From positions 186,001 through 250,000 of the forward strand of contig WOFQ01000006.1 in the NCBI GenBank assembly GCA_012184525.1: a DNA stretch of 64,000 nt. The letters run 5' to 3'. The stretch is from Xenoacremonium recifei. Lineage: Eukaryota > Ascomycota > Sordariomycetes > Hypocreales > Nectriaceae. Below are positions 10,629 to 23,674 of the stretch, piece by piece (position 1 is the first letter of the stretch; each line of letters begins with the position of its first letter). The position numbers and the translations under genes were made by a program. Below the pieces are notes generated by a model. It made no database searches, was not told where the DNA came from, and was given only the letters and a program-made list of their open reading frames with translations.

Positions 10629-11888
10629 ATGGCGACGTTCTCTAACATACTCTTACCGCCATCATCCGGCACGCCCTCCACCGCCCTCATCGCCACCACC
10701 ACAGCCCTCGCAACCGTCGGCCTGCTCGTCCTCGCCAAGACGTCGCTATGGCCCGCGCGCCCCAAGCTGCTGCCCAACCCGCTCAAGACGGGCGCCAACT
10801 TGGATGGGCTCGTATACCAGCAAAATGCGCTGCCAGGCGCGCGGGACGTCGACACTCCAGTGAGTTGAAGAGTTATGAGGTTGACTTAAGATCGTGGTGC
10901 TGACTGGTTGACTGCAGTATGGCTCCATCCGTGTGTACGAGTTTGGCCCTGAGGATGGTCACAAAGTGCTCTTCGTCCACGGCATCAGCACGCCCTGCAT
11001 CACCCTAGGACCGCTTGCCAATCGCCTTGCTGAGCGTGGCTGTCGCGTGATGCTCTTCGTACGTCCCTCCTAATCCCCATCAAAGAACTATCTACTAACA
11101 ACTTGCAGGACCTCTTCGGCCGGGGCTTCTCAGACAACCCCTCGGATCTCCCCCAGGATGCCCGTCTCTTCACCACGCAAATTCTGCTAGCCCTGGCTTC
11201 CTCGCCACTGTCCTGGACCGGCACTGGTGCCTTCCGCCTCATCGGCTACTCTCTCGGCGGTGGCATCGCCGTCCACTTTGCCAACGCCTTCCCGCACATG
11301 GTCGGCTCGTTAGTCCTGCTGGCCCCTGCCGGCCTCATTCGCGCTGAGAGCTTCGGCCGCGCCTCGCGCTTCCTCTTCCAGTCTGGCCTGGTGCCTGAGC
11401 GCCTCCTCGCCATCGCTACGCGGCGACGCCTACAGCAGCCCATTGCGCGTGATAGAGTCAAACGCGTTTCTGAAACCGGTCCCGAGTCCCTTGTCAATGA
11501 AGCGGCCGGCGTTCGCGTGGCGGCCGCCGAGCTCTCTAGCAGCTCAAGCAACCCGCCCCTTGAGCGCCGTGTCCTCGAGCATGTCCGCTGGAGCGTCACT
11601 CACCACGCCGGCTTCGTCCCGGCTTTCATGAGCAGCATCCGCCACGCGCCCCTGACGGGCGAGCATGCCTCCTGGGGCCTCCTTGCGAACCGCGAACCGG
11701 GCTCTACTGTCGTACTACTCGCCCGCGAGGACGAGATCATCGATGTGGATGCCTACACCAAGGACGCACTTCCCCTACTTGGCGGCAAGGATCGTGTGTA
11801 CTGGCGTGTGGTACCTGGTGGACACGACTTCGTCATGACACACACGGGTGAGCTTGTGTTGCAGCTCGATGAGGCGTGGGGACTGTAG
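10629..11888 (+). CDS. Membrane-anchored alpha/beta hydrolase
   Basis: Three exons, 10629-10859, 10918-11058 and 11109-11888, give 383 aa; both introns are phase 0 (58 and 50 bp). An N-terminal hydrophobic helix (about residues 19-42) suggests a signal anchor. The hydrolase fold shows LFVHGIS (oxyanion loop), DLFGRGFSDNP after strand 4, nucleophile elbow GYSLGG (Ser172), the acid candidate in REDEIIDVD, and histidine in VPGGHDF. The catalytic triad therefore looks complete. The family covers esterases, epoxide hydrolases and C-C hydrolases, and the substrate cannot be predicted. It is convergent with the ABC transporter downstream. Confidence 0.88.
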
Positions 11889-11921
11889 GAACAGCAATGT
11901 GCCTACGACGCAGGTGCATCG

Positions 11922-11978
11922 GGAAGCGATTCTGGAAATGACTCCGAAAGTGTTTCCGGAAGTGTTTCCGAAATTTCC
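11922..11978 (+). repeat. 12-bp tandem repeat
   Basis: About 4.75 imperfect copies of a 12-bp unit with consensus GGAAGTGTTTCC start 34 bp after the hydrolase stop codon. Individual units run 11922-11933, 11934-11945, 11946-11957 and 11958-11969, then a partial unit. The unit is nearly palindromic (GGAA..TTCC). Confidence 0.75.
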
Positions 11979-12305
11979 TCGCTGGATTAGCCCGTATTGC
12001 TTCTGAAATTAGAACTATAGATCTTAGACTCACGCAACACTTATTCTCGGAGGTTCGGCAGGGCGTTTCAGCAGGCGCACGGGAAATGGCATGGTTATAA
12101 TTACAATGGTGTTTGCTTCTATTTCTTGCGTCTTGCGCCTGAGCGATGAGTCTCCCTTTTATACAGACAGAGAGGGGAAGCTATAGGAAATGGTTTACAG
12201 CGTTCTAGATGCGACCGAGATGGGACGCCGCTAATGAAATGCGCGGCCAGAAAGAGAAGAGAAAGCCCCCCCAAGATAGACATAGCGAAGAGATGCTTCG
12301 TGCAT
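11979..12305. other. Convergent intergenic region
   Basis: About 330 bp between the hydrolase gene and the end of the ABC transporter gene. It contains 3' flanks only; no further feature is seen. Confidence 0.4.
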
Positions 12306-15300
12306 TTACCGATCCAATGCTTGACTTTGACACTGCAGTGGGTTAGCATGATCAGTGGAAAGGGGGGAGCGGAAAACTTACCATGTGCCAATACACACCC
12401 TTCTTCTTTAACAACGCCGCGTGACTACCCTGCTCAAGTAGTTGTCCATCGCCAAGAACAAAAATGACATCAGCGTTCTGAACCGTTGCGAGACGGTGCG
12501 CAACAACGAGCATGGTGCGACCTTTGCTCGCACGCTCAAAGGCTGCCTGCACGAGCTTTTCACTTTCGGAGTCAAGCGAGCTGGTGGCCTCGTCAAGGAG
12601 CAGCAGTTTCGGCTTGCGAATGAGGGCGCGGGCGATGGCGACACGCTGCTTCTGCCCGCCTGATAACGAGAAGCCGCGAGAGCCGATGTCGGTGTTATAG
12701 CCCTCCGGTAATGACACAATGAAGTCGTGGATCGAGGCGTCGCGGCAGACTTGGTGAAGCTCTTCGTCCGAGATGGCATCGGGGTCCACACCAAGGAGGA
12801 TGTTCTCTCGAATAGTGCCTATTGAGATGAATGCGTTAGAAAGGTTTGTTGAATTTGGATGTACGGACATACCTTGGAAGAGAGTGGCCTCCTGGGCGAC
12901 AAGCGAAAGATACTTGCGGTATTCGTAGATGTTGATATCTGTGACATCCTCCCCGTTGCAGAGAATGCGCCCTTTCTCAAGGTCGTAGAACCTCTCCAGG
13001 AGCGAGATAATTGATGTCTTGCCACAGCCAGAAGCTCCCACCAGAGCGGCAAATTGGCCCTTCTGGATAGTGAGGCTCAACCCCTTGAACACCGGCGTCG
13101 ACCTCGTGGGATACTTAAAATGGATGTTATCCAGTTCGATCTTTACTCCGCCTTCCGAGTCAGGAATCTGCTTCTGCGATGATATCTGGTCTCGGACGCG
13201 AGTCTCCCGGATATTCAAGATCCGGTTCGAGGCTGCAGCAACCTGGGCGGCATTCGGCCCAAAGCTCAGCGACTGTCCAGCACCCTCGGCTCCGTTGGTT
13301 ACGGCCATGAAGCACACAAAGAAGGCAACAAGCCCGATTTTATGGTCTGCGAGCAGCTTTCCGCCGTAATAAAAGTTCAGAGCTTGGCAAGCCATGCTGA
13401 CGCTGTCGGAGAAACCAAAAAGCAGGCTGACCCATCTTGCCTTCTTATATGCAGTCGTAACGTGGTTGCTGAGCAGTTTTTCGTATCGATCGCAGATGGA
13501 ATCCTCTAATGTCAAGGAGGTGACAGTTCTGAAGGCTCCGATCGATTCTGACGCAAACTTGGAGCTTTCCGCAAAGACCTCATTGTTCATCTTCTCGAAA
13601 CTCTCCTCGTACCGGAACCGCCAATAAGTCACAATCAACATAATCGGAAATACCACACAGCCGGCGACCAGGGCCAGTCTCCAAGCAAAAGCGAAAGCAA
13701 TCGAGATTGACCCGATGACGTTGAAGATAGCAATGTAGACACTCGCCATGTTTAGACCCATGAGTTCTTCAAGTTGTTTAGGATCTTGGCCGATGCGAGA
13801 GGTCATAGTCCCCTGAGAGTGGTCCTCCATGTCGAAAAAGGATGTCTTCTGGTACATGACATCGTCAAAGTATTGCCTCTGGTATTTGGCCCGGATGATG
13901 GACGACATGTGCATGCCAACCATAACAACACAGAAGTACGATAGACCAACGGCAATGCCCAGCACCACGAACATGAGTGACCAAAAGTCACTTTCCGAAT
14001 GCAGCTTAGAGCCAGTGTACTGAAAGGCAAAGATGACTTTCGCAAAGATCCAAGCCTGAATTGGCATTGCTGCTCCTGTGGTGGCCGCGAAAAACACCGT
14101 CAGAATGAATAGTGGCCAAACGTTTCGTGACTCGTAGAACAGCCTGCCGAAGCTGTTGAAGAAGCTGCGTCGTTTCTCGCCAGGTTCTTCTTCAGCATTG
14201 CCACCCTCTGACTTGGCGATGCTTTTCTCGCGGGCCAGGGCAAGCTTCTCCTCCATATCAATCGGTTCTTCCTCTGACGCATCAGTCGGCTCTCCTAGAG
14301 AAAGTGCTTGAGCATGAACCAGGCCAGCATAAACACCACCTTCCATAGCGATCAAGCTTTCATGTGTTCCGGTCTCCGCTACTTGACCCTTCTTCAGGAC
14401 AATGATGCGGTCTGCCTTCTTAATTGTTGACAAGCGATGGGCAATGGTAATCGTCGTTCTGTTCTGAGCAACCTTGTCCAGTGCCGCCTGGACGATGCGC
14501 TCGCCGCGAACATCGATAGCACTAGTCGCTTCGTCGAGGATCAGGATCTTAGGTTTTCGAACGATGGATCGAGCAATTGCGAGCCGTTGTCGCTGACCGC
14601 CAGAGAGTTTAGCTCCGCTGTCTCCAACAAGAGTATCGTAGCCCTGTAAAGGGGGTCAGCACATTCGACGACGAGTCTATTGTAATAACTCACATCTGGA
14701 AGCCTCTGGATGTATTCATCGGCAAAAGCCTCGATACAAGCTTCCTTGACAAGTTCTCTCTTCTTCTCCTCCGGAGCCTCTGCCCATTCGGAGCCTATCA
14801 ACCCATACGCAACGTTCTTAAAGATGGTATCATTGAATAGGAATGGTTCTTGCTGGACAAGTCCGATCTGAGACCGCCACCACTTGACGTCAATTTCATT
14901 CAGTTGGTGACCACATGTTGAGATAGAGCCACTCAGTTTGATTGGCGGTCCCACATCTTCGGGTTCGTTTCGAACAGGTTCGTCGTCGGATTCCTCGTCT
15001 TTCTTGCCCTTCTTCTTGTTCTTCTTCTCCTCAATGACTTTCGCAATGGTGTATTGTTCCTTCAAAGAATACCATCTCTGGATCAAGCCAACAATGGTAC
15101 TCTTACCCGAGCCTGAAGGTCCGACAATTGCGTTGATCTTACCAGCCTCAATGCGCAAATCCAAGTCATGCAAGACCTGGACGTGGGGCCGACTTGGGTA
15201 GGCAAAGTTGACTTTCTCGAACACAATGTCTTCGGTAGACTCGACATCAGGGGACTTGAGTGATCCAGATTCAGGTAAGGGGGCGTCAATGACATTGAAG

Positions 15301-16834
15301 AACTCGCAGGCGGCAACGGTCGCCTTGCTCACTGCAATGAGAGGAGTGGACGTTCGTTCGATAGAAATGATCATCATCATGACTGACAGAATAACACTAG
15401 TCCTATTAGCCAAGTCCGCAGCTTCAGAGGATATACATACACCATGATATCTCCTACATTGTTGATCCTGCCTTCCAGGTATGACTTGGCGCCGTACCAA
15501 AAAGACAGACCGAAGCTAGAATAGAGTCCAAAGAACTAAAGATGGTCAGGGTGCCACTTCCGGGAATGGTTGAGAGCAACTTACGACCAAGGCCAACTGT
15601 GTGCTAATGAGAGGAGAAAGCATTTGATTGAACTTTTTGGTTTCTGTAACAAGCGCATTATACTTGTTTGTGATGCGGTTTTCTGCGCCACATGCAGCAA
15701 CCATACGAATGCTAGCCAAAGCTTCGCTGGCAACTGCTCCGGCTTTGCCCTCCGACTGTTTCCAAGTCAGAAACCACTACTTTCTTTCTTTTCTTTTTAT
15801 CCGAGAGCCTACCTTTGTCACATTACCATTAACCTTAATGATGAAAGGTAGGATGGTTCCGAGGACAAGGATTAGAAACAGGATGACCGATGCCGTAACT
15901 AAAGTGAGAGCCCAGTTTCTCGTGAAAGCCACAATGATCGCGGCAACAATGGTGGAGTTGTACTCGACGAAGATCCCTAGCTTCTCCGAGATGCCAAGCT
16001 GGAGAGTATTGGCGGTCGAGGTAATTGTCCCAGTCGCATAGCCCGAGGGCATTGAATCGAGCACATGGATACTTTGGCCAAACAGCCGCTTTAGGTAGTG
16101 TAGTCGAATAGCGGAGGAGAGCCTGATGCCAATCATCCGGAAGACAAACTCGTGCTGTGTAAGTAATTGTGTTTCGGAACTGGGAAGGTTAGGGAAGTTA
16201 CCTTGTTGATGTAGTTGAGGATCAGTCGCCCTATGAAGAGGTAGACCATGTACAACCTAGAGCATGTGAGTAAACCCGCATATTTCTGTCTTGATATTTT
16301 TCTTACGCAAGCTTGTCAATCGAAGACAAAAACTGTGCTTTGGTTGTGGTGCTGTTGGGGAGAAAGTAGTCGTTAAAGTGTCCCACGAAAGAGCCTAACA
16401 GGCATAGTCAGAGGCCATTTCTAGACAATTAACACACTTAAGATGGACTAACCGAAGACTACGTTCATCAACGGCAGCGTCTTTGAAATCGAATTGTCAA
16501 ATTAGCCACGGAGAGGCTTCTATGGTGGTTAAATTTTCCTACCGTGCCAGCGCCTATTGAGGCAATGATACCAGCTACGTACGCCACGAGGTCCCATTTC
16601 GTCGCATACGTGAAGACGCGCTGCAAGACATCAGATACATTCAGATCTTTGAAGTTCCCATTGGACGGTCAATCTTACAAGATAGTCTTTGCCGTTTGCC
16701 GTCCGCTCAGGTCGAGTCTTGACCTCGGGAGCTGGTTCCTCGGTCGAGGCCGACGATTGTGGCGGAGCATGGCTGTCAGGGGTGGACGAGGGCGTCAGGG
16801 GCTTGTCGCCCTTTTCAATATCTGGCGCACTCAT
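12306..16834 (-). CDS. ABC-B (MDR/P-glycoprotein-type) full transporter
   Basis: Twelve exons encode 1316 aa: 16834-16679, 16620-16543, 16480-16453, 16394-16307, 16256-16202, 16154-15813, 15755-15585, 15535-15441, 15396-14694, 14643-12873, 12818-12382 and 12332-12306. The layout is TMD1-NBD1-TMD2-NBD2. NBD1 has Walker A GPSGSGKST, signature LSGGQRQR, Walker B ILILDEATS and H-loop AHRLST. NBD2 has GASGCGKTS, LSGGQKQR, LLLLDEATS and AHRLAT. Both catalytic glutamates are present, so it should hydrolyse ATP at both sites. NBD1 carries an insert of about 40-50 Lys/Glu-rich residues (KKNKKKGKK.., EESDDEP) between Walker A and the Q-loop. The last exon, nine codons, supplies the family ending MCQSQALDR. 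It probably exports hydrophobic compounds, like the Pmd1/MDR group, at the plasma membrane or vacuole. Introns are 44-62 bp. Confidence 0.93.
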
Positions 16835-19354
16835 TTCTCGACAGACAGCATCGCATGGGGAAGAAGAGAGGAAAGAAACAAGGGGGAAAGGAGCGAAGAG
16901 AAGGGAAGCAGGAGCTAAGATGTAAAGTCAAGAAATGTATGATGGCCTTTTGATGGACTGAATAGGAAAGACGGCCTAGGACTAAGGAGCGAGTGTAAGT
17001 GCCTGCCTGCCTGAGGTGCGTGTCCAGTGCAGAACGGGAAGTACGTACCGCCACGGGACCGCGGGTCCGAGTCCTAGGTTAGGGTAGTGGCCTGTAGTTA
17101 TAAGCTGTTCCTCGAGGGGTCGAGGGATTCTAGTGCATAAGGGGAGGCGTTGACTCGACCACCCCTCTAAACGAGATACGAGGACTGGTAGCAATAAAAT
17201 CCTCCGCCCGGTGAACCGCGTTTTGGCACTGACGATCAGGCACCTAGCAATTAATGCTTTGCGTTCGAGGACTTCAGAGGTGGAAGATGGAAAAACGGTG
17301 GTTAGGTCCAGACCGAGGTCCATGCTGTTCCTTTTCAACATCCTCAAGGACGCGCATCTGCAGCAGTCTGGCCAATCGCCAAAGTCGCAATCGGAGCCTC
17401 CCACACCACCCACAGCATGAGTGGCTCGGTTGCCAAATCGTCGGACTCCAGCAACAGCCCGAGCCCCATTCACGCAATACTCTAAACAGAGTAAGGCTGG
17501 GTGCCCAGAGAGGGATCATGGGCCGCTGCAACCTTCTAGCGCGGGAAGACTGGCGATTGGCCTGGGGCTTTTCCATCTCTCCACCACAAACTCGGTTACG
17601 ACTCTGTAATACCCCAAAATGTACATATGAAAGCAGCCCACGCCGCCAGCCGCAGTTTGCCAGATCTGAGACCCCCTCCAAGTGCTGCCTGTCGACCTGA
17701 TGCATTAGCCCGAGGCAACAAAATGAGATGTGTCCCTAAGGCATACGCGGCCTTCCGTCGTTCGGGAGCCAAGAGACGCAAGAGCTCAAATAGTGGGTGG
17801 GTTATCGAATGCGATCGGATTAGAATTACCCCATGATGACAGCCGCATGTTGTGCGTTAAAGACACGTTCCAAGCGAGGGTCCTGGTCGTCATGGAGGCC
17901 TCTCTTTTTTTGGGCCGTTGCTAGATAACGCCACGTGCTTATTATGATCTGGTTTTCAGCTCGGGTCCCGACTTGGTCAATATCCCTGGAATGTGCATTT
18001 CAATCAGGCAATGTGTTTTGAAGAGAGATCGCCTTGGGAACCACCACAGAGGACCCCGGATTCCAGTGGAGCCCCGAAGCCGTCACTCGGGCTTGTGGAT
18101 GGCAACGCTTACCGGCCCTCGCTGGACCGGTATCCAAAGACGAATCCGCACCCGAGTGCTTAACTCGACATCAGATCGAATTCATTCTGAATGAAGCAGA
18201 TTTCACTCAAGCATTCTAGGTGCTTACGCGTAAGACAAGTCTTTAAGCTCGTCTTGGCGACTTACAACCTACAATCAAGCGCTAGATTCGTGAAATGGCT
18301 TACGGATTACTCCGGCTCTAATCTTCAGATCGCAATAACTAACAACAAGGTGGAAACTTGAACATGTTCTGGTTGAATTAGCAACTTATTACTGCAAAGT
18401 GTGCACGAGACCACGCAACACAAGCCCATGATTCATCACAAGCTCAGCCCTGTAAGGCAGAGTGAGCGCTCCACGTCAACAGTGGGACGAAGCATGGAAG
18501 CTCCAGCTCTCGCTTATACTTGGATACTGACGGGTCGGGTCAGCTTCTGATATTTCTGTCCGTGTTATGAGTCAGGAAATTTGTGTCATATGACCTCCAG
18601 TTCCCATTTTGCTTTGCCAAACGCTAGGCGGGTTACAGCTCCTTGGTCCTGTCGAAGTCACGTCAACAGTGACATTATGTCTGCATAATTGCATAGTAAT
18701 AATTGCTAGAATCTACGATTCGTGATTCATTGAGTCAATCATATCCGGGCCTGTAAAATTGCGATTCGCTGGGACTTCTGTTACTATCCTGAAGACCAAT
18801 CAAGTATCCGTACAAGTCCTTGACATTATCTCCCCCACAGGGTAGCAAAACCGTCATGAGCTACAAGTAGAGCCATGTTACTGTTTCTAGAAGTTAAACC
18901 GACGAAACCGAAACTAATTGACGCAATTGCACCAATATCAGTCTGTGAGTCAAACAATAGACCGAGGGTAGTGTCATTCGGTGTACTTTGACGATATAAG
19001 AAGACCACCAGATACCTCAGCCCCATCCTGAGATAAGTTCGTTGGTGATCATCGACTCACACGACAAGTTTTGACTCATCAAGGAGCCCAAAACACCCCA
19101 CCACCGTTTTGAAATCACCCCGCCGGAGAGGAGACTTTTTTATCCGCTGAACGGAAACGCAAACGGCCTTCCGTCCACTAACAAACGGTCCACATCAGGA
19201 ATAGCGCCCGGGTCCCTGGACTCTTGAGTGGCTGGAGGCTCCGACTAGGAAGGACATGGCGGGGCGCAGATTCGACAGTCAACCACACCAGCAGCGGAAC
19301 GGTAAAATCCAACCAAGAGGTGCGCCCCGGATCGAGGGGACCTCCCACACGCAA
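16835..19354. other. Long intergenic region between divergent genes
   Basis: About 2.5 kb between the heads of the ABC transporter (minus) and HisRS (plus) genes. Open frames here are short, overlapping and without recognisable protein character. AT-rich patches occur around 18200-18400 and 18680-19020. It presumably contains both promoters; no gene, repeat or RNA is supported. Confidence 0.5.
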
Positions 19355-19546
19355 ATGAAGACGTCGGTGGGCAAATTCTCCTCGGCCACTTTCACCTTGA
19401 GGACTCGGCCGCTCTCTCTCCGCCGCCTGCTGCCGCGCGCACGTGTCTCTGCTCCCCAACCTTCATATAGGGCCGTCCTCCCTCCTTGCAAGCTCTTTTC
19501 CCGCTGCCTCCAAACCTTTGCCCCGCGATTGAACCGTGACTCCGAG
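19355..19546 (+). promoter_or_regulatory. In-frame N-terminal extension of HisRS (alternative start)
   Basis: An ATG at 19355 is in frame with the HisRS start at 19547, with no stop between them; another in-frame ATG is at 19256. The 64-residue extension is rich in Arg, Ser, Thr and Leu and almost free of acidic residues (e.g. FTLRTRPLSLRRLLPRAR), as in a mitochondrial presequence. Initiation here would give the mitochondrial form, and initiation at 19547 the cytosolic form. Confidence 0.65.
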
Positions 19547-21281
19547 ATGGCGCCCAAGACCAAGTTCGAGCTCAAGACCCCCAAGGGCACCAAGGATTGT
19601 AGGCGCTCTCACAGACGTCATCGTGCTACGAGGTCGCTAACCACTGGCAGGGGAGGGCAAGGACATGGTCATCCGCGACAAGATCTTCAACACCATCACC
19701 GAAGTCTTCAAGCGCCACGGCGGCGTCACGATCGATACCCCCGTCTTCGAGCTCAAGGAGATTCTGTCTGGCAAATATGGCGAGGACAGCAAGCTCATCT
19801 ACGACCTGGCCGACCAGGGTGGCGAGCTGTGCTCTCTGCGATATGACCTGACGGTCCCCTTTGCCCGCTTCCTCGCCATGAACAAGGACGTCCAGAACAT
19901 CAAGCGATACCACATCGCAAAGGTCTACCGGAGAGACCAGCCCGCCATGACCAAGGGCCGTATGCGAGAATTCTACCAGTGCGATTTCGACATTGCGGGC
20001 ACCTATGACTCGATGCTTCCCGACGCCGAGGTCCTCCGAATCATCTGCGAAGTGTTTGACGGACTCGGCTGGAATGGAACTTATACTATCAAGATGAACC
20101 ACCGAAAGATTCTCGATGGCATCTTCCAGGTCTGCGGTGTTCCTGAAGACAAGATCCGCACCATCTCGTCGGCGGTCGACAAGCTCGACAAGCTTCCCTG
20201 GGCGGACGTACGAAAAGAGATGACCGTGGATAAGGGATTGGACGAGGAGGTTGCAGACAAAATTGGAGAATGGGTCATCCTCAAGGGAAAGCATGATTTG
20301 CTGGAGAAGCTGCGAGCCGATGAGAAGCTCGCTGCAAACGCGTCTATGAAGCAGGGCATGGATGACATTGCCCTGCTCTTTGAGTACCTCGAGGCTTTTG
20401 GCGCCCTCGATAGGGTATCTTTCGACCTCAGCCTGGCCCGAGGTCTGGACTACTATACTGGTCTCATCTACGAGGTTGTTACCGAGGGCTCTGCCCCTAA
20501 GGTGACACCAGGGACCGACGGCGAAGCAGCTGCTAAGCCGGCCAAGAAGAAGGGCAAGAAGGGTGAGGAAGAGGACCGTTCAGATGATCCCACCGTCGGT
20601 GTCGGCAGTGTTGCGGCTGGTGGCCGTTACGATAACCTTGTGGGCATGTTCTCCGGCAAGGGCCAGATTCCCTGCGTCGGCATCTCGTTCGGTGTCGACC
20701 GCATCTTCTCTATCACCAAGGCGAGAATGGCGGCGGACAAGAGCAAGGCCGCAGTTCGCCCCAATGAGGTCGACGTCTATGTCATGGCCTTTGGTGGCAA
20801 TGGATTCTTGAAGGAGCGTATGGCCGTCTGCACTCAATTGTGGGAGGCTGGCATCAAGGTTTGTTGTTTGCTCCCCAACACCAAATTAAGCGGAGCATTG
20901 CTAACACAAGACGATTAGGCCGAGTTCATGTACAAGGTCAAGCCCCGAGTGCCGGCACAGTTCAAGGTGGTCGACACCAACAAGGTCCCATTCGGCGTGT
21001 TCCTAGGCGAAGAAGAAGTAGCAACGGGCAAGGTGAAGATCAAGGAGATGGGTCTCCAGGACGGCCACCCCGAAAAGGAAGGCATTCTCGTCGACCTCAA
21101 GGACATGGCTCGCGAGGTGAAGATCCGACTAGAGCGAAAGCGAGAGCTCGAGGGGTTGACGAGGCAGGCCGAGGGGCTGCGCGTCGTCCACGGCATCAAG
21201 GGAGAGGAGGCCAAAGCGGACGGCGCGGCGACGGCACCAGCGGCGGCCGCGAGCGAGGAGACGCCCGCACCGGCGTCATAG
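19547..21281 (+). CDS. hts1: Histidyl-tRNA synthetase
   Basis: Exons 19547-19598, 19651-20858 and 20919-21281 encode 540 aa. This is a class II synthetase that charges tRNA-His. It shows motif 2 (YRRDQPAMTKGRMREFYQCD), the histidine motif RGLDYYTGLIYE, the AAGGRYDNLV segment, motif 3 (CVGISFGVDRIF) and a C-terminal anticodon-binding domain starting VDVYVMAFG. A Lys/Glu-rich low-complexity insert lies between the histidine motif and GVGSVAAGG, as in other fungal enzymes, and the C-terminus is Ala/Pro-rich. Most fungi have one gene for cytosol and mitochondria, which fits the upstream in-frame presequence at 19355-19546. Confidence 0.95.
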
Positions 21282-23674
21282 GCGGCTCTAAGACAGATCA
21301 ACGAGAGGCGTGTCGCTGCGAGGCTGCGCATCGCGTAGTTGTCGCGTGGAAAGTGAGATAATAGAGGGTTTGCGCCCGGGACAGCACATGGTATAGAGTG
21401 CCGCCCGATCACTGTACGTAACGGTTAGGCCAAAAGAAGGCGACGGGATTCGGGGCGAGACGTTGGACGGACGGACGGACACTAAAAGATAGCGTAGCCT
21501 GTGTGTCGGGGCCGGTCTAGGTAGATCTAGGGCATGGCATCTACGAATAGGTTTGAAAAGATACAACTCCTACTCCTCCCCTTGCCGCCAGCCGAGAGAC
21601 CTACAGGGAGAAATGTTTTGGCCTGAAGCCCTCTTGGGAAGCAGTGACATCCCACCCTATCTGATCGCAGACAAGCCTCCCCGCGAACGGGCTGTCTGAG
21701 GGGATCTGAGACTTTGAGAAACGAGTCGTCAGTTTGAGGGGACCCGGGCGTGATGCTCCTCGTCGGGATCCTCCCGCCGGACAAAGCTTTGTTCCCCGAG
21801 TCTGGATTTTCTGTATCTCGAGGCGGTGACTGGCAGAGAGAGAATTCGGCATCCAGGCGATGGAGCCGGTGTCCACGATGACGAGTGAGTGAGAGGAAGA
21901 CCCGTCAGCGTGGTTGGGCCGCGCAGCTGGATGGAGTCTGGTGGAGGAGTGCAGGCTGACGTAAAAATGCCCCTGCGTCAAGACACACGCAGCATCCCTA
22001 CACGGGTTTTCTGCTGATCTCGTGGGGTTTCTTCTTTCTCGTTGTCTGTGTGTGTCTCTGCCTGTGCTGCAGGGCGGGCGGGCGGCAGTTACGGTGGTTG
22101 GAGATGGGATCTCCAGGGAGGACCTTTGGCGATATCAAGCGTCGCCAGACTCACACTCCGGCAGGGGAGGGGAGAAACTACTTCGGGAATCCCCAGCAGA
22201 AGAAGCCGGCGCTCGTAACGGATGGATACAGAGCTGGAGAGGCCCCCTCCCGAGTCCCGCGGGTACAACAGCCCAGACCATCCTGGAGCCCGTTCTCAGG
22301 GCGCAGAGGACCCGGGCATACTTCCCCGGACCACTGCTGACCTCTGGTGAGAAGCGGTGTCGGGGCAGGCCTTGCGAAGACAACCCGGAGCTGTGGAATC
22401 TCGTTGCTTTTTCTCGAGGTCTTGACTATCGAGCACCCATAAATGCGCTGTCGAGTTAGGGTTACGAGCGATTAGTTGTTGATCAGGGTTCTGGTTTACA
22501 GAAAAAGTGTTCTGTGTGAGAGACTCAGATGAGAGACTCACGTATAACTATCTAAAGCCGAGCTGTCTAAGTGCGCGACAATCCAACCCTTCCTCAACGG
22601 GCGTTCCAGATCGGGAACCCAACTCGAAGAGTCTCAACAAGGTGGGCAAAAGGAGCCACAATCCGACAAAGTTCGACATCGTCGTCCTGCACACGCATCC
22701 CTCGCTTTCTCTTTCTGGGTCGCTGTCCATCCCCCTGCGACGGGCATGACTAGGGCCGTTTGGCGACTGAGACCAGCTCCAGATCGAGCGAGCACAGCTG
22801 GAGGTGTGGCCCGGCAGCGCGGATCCCATGCCGTAGTGTAGAGGAGACAGTCCACACCTCTCGTGGGAACAGGAGACGACGAGAAAACTCCATCCTAGGG
22901 GAGAAAGAAAGAAAAAGCGCTGCTCTGCTGCATTCTTCTCCCTCTTGCAGACTTTCTTTCTTTCTCCCGGGTTTGTGCCGTTGTTTCAGTGCAATCCCTC
23001 TCTATGCCGCAACTCTCCCACTAGACTTCCAGGATCGCTTCACTGCTTGTATCCTCCCCTCCCCCATCACAATCACTTACACCAGCACCACCAACAAGTC
23101 CTTTCCTTTCCTTTCTGGGCCTCTACCTGCGACATTCCACGTGAATTCCTGCCCGATCACGTTCTCTGGTTCTTAATTTACCCTGTGTGCGCCGCTATTC
23201 CTCATCGCCCTATCCGCATTCCATCCCGTTGCCATCGACAACAACTTCAACCCTATAAGGCGCTCGGCTGCAAAGCAAAGGCCGCAACTGCAGCTTTTCA
23301 CCACCGTCAACAAACCCATTCGCTCTTTTTTCTTTCCCCTGCTAGTCTCGTTCGCGCTGAAGATCTCCCGTCGTTGCGTTGCACTCGCCGGGTCTCTCCT
23401 CAGCTCACCACGCTTTGTGTTGCTCGCGGTTATCGAGTCTGTCTCACCACCGGCTTCAACGCCCCGGGTTGCACGGCTTCGGGCATCACCACCTGCAAAA
23501 GCTTCGTTGCACAGTCGGGCCGTCTCTTTCATTGGATCGACAGCCCAAGCTGAAAGAAAGCCGGGACGACGAGAGTTGAGTTGGCAACAGAGGCTGCCTC
23601 CATATAGCTCCGTGCTCCCCTCCCCGGAATCCCCTCTCCAGCCAGACTTCGCTTCCCACCACGGGCTTTCCACC
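21282..23674. other. Intergenic region with long pyrimidine-rich leader
   Basis: About 2.4 kb. The first part is the HisRS 3' flank. Positions 22900-23400 are rich in CT runs (CTTTCTTTCTTTCTC, TTTCCTTTCCTTTC) and CACCACC motifs typical of fungal transcription starts, so the downstream gene probably has a leader of several hundred bases. No coding sequence is supported. Confidence 0.5.

Noticed and set aside
4069..16900. A gasdermin-like gene next to the TPR-CHAT gene.
   Set aside because: I looked for a ~250-aa partner in the flanking genes; none has the expected length or pattern.
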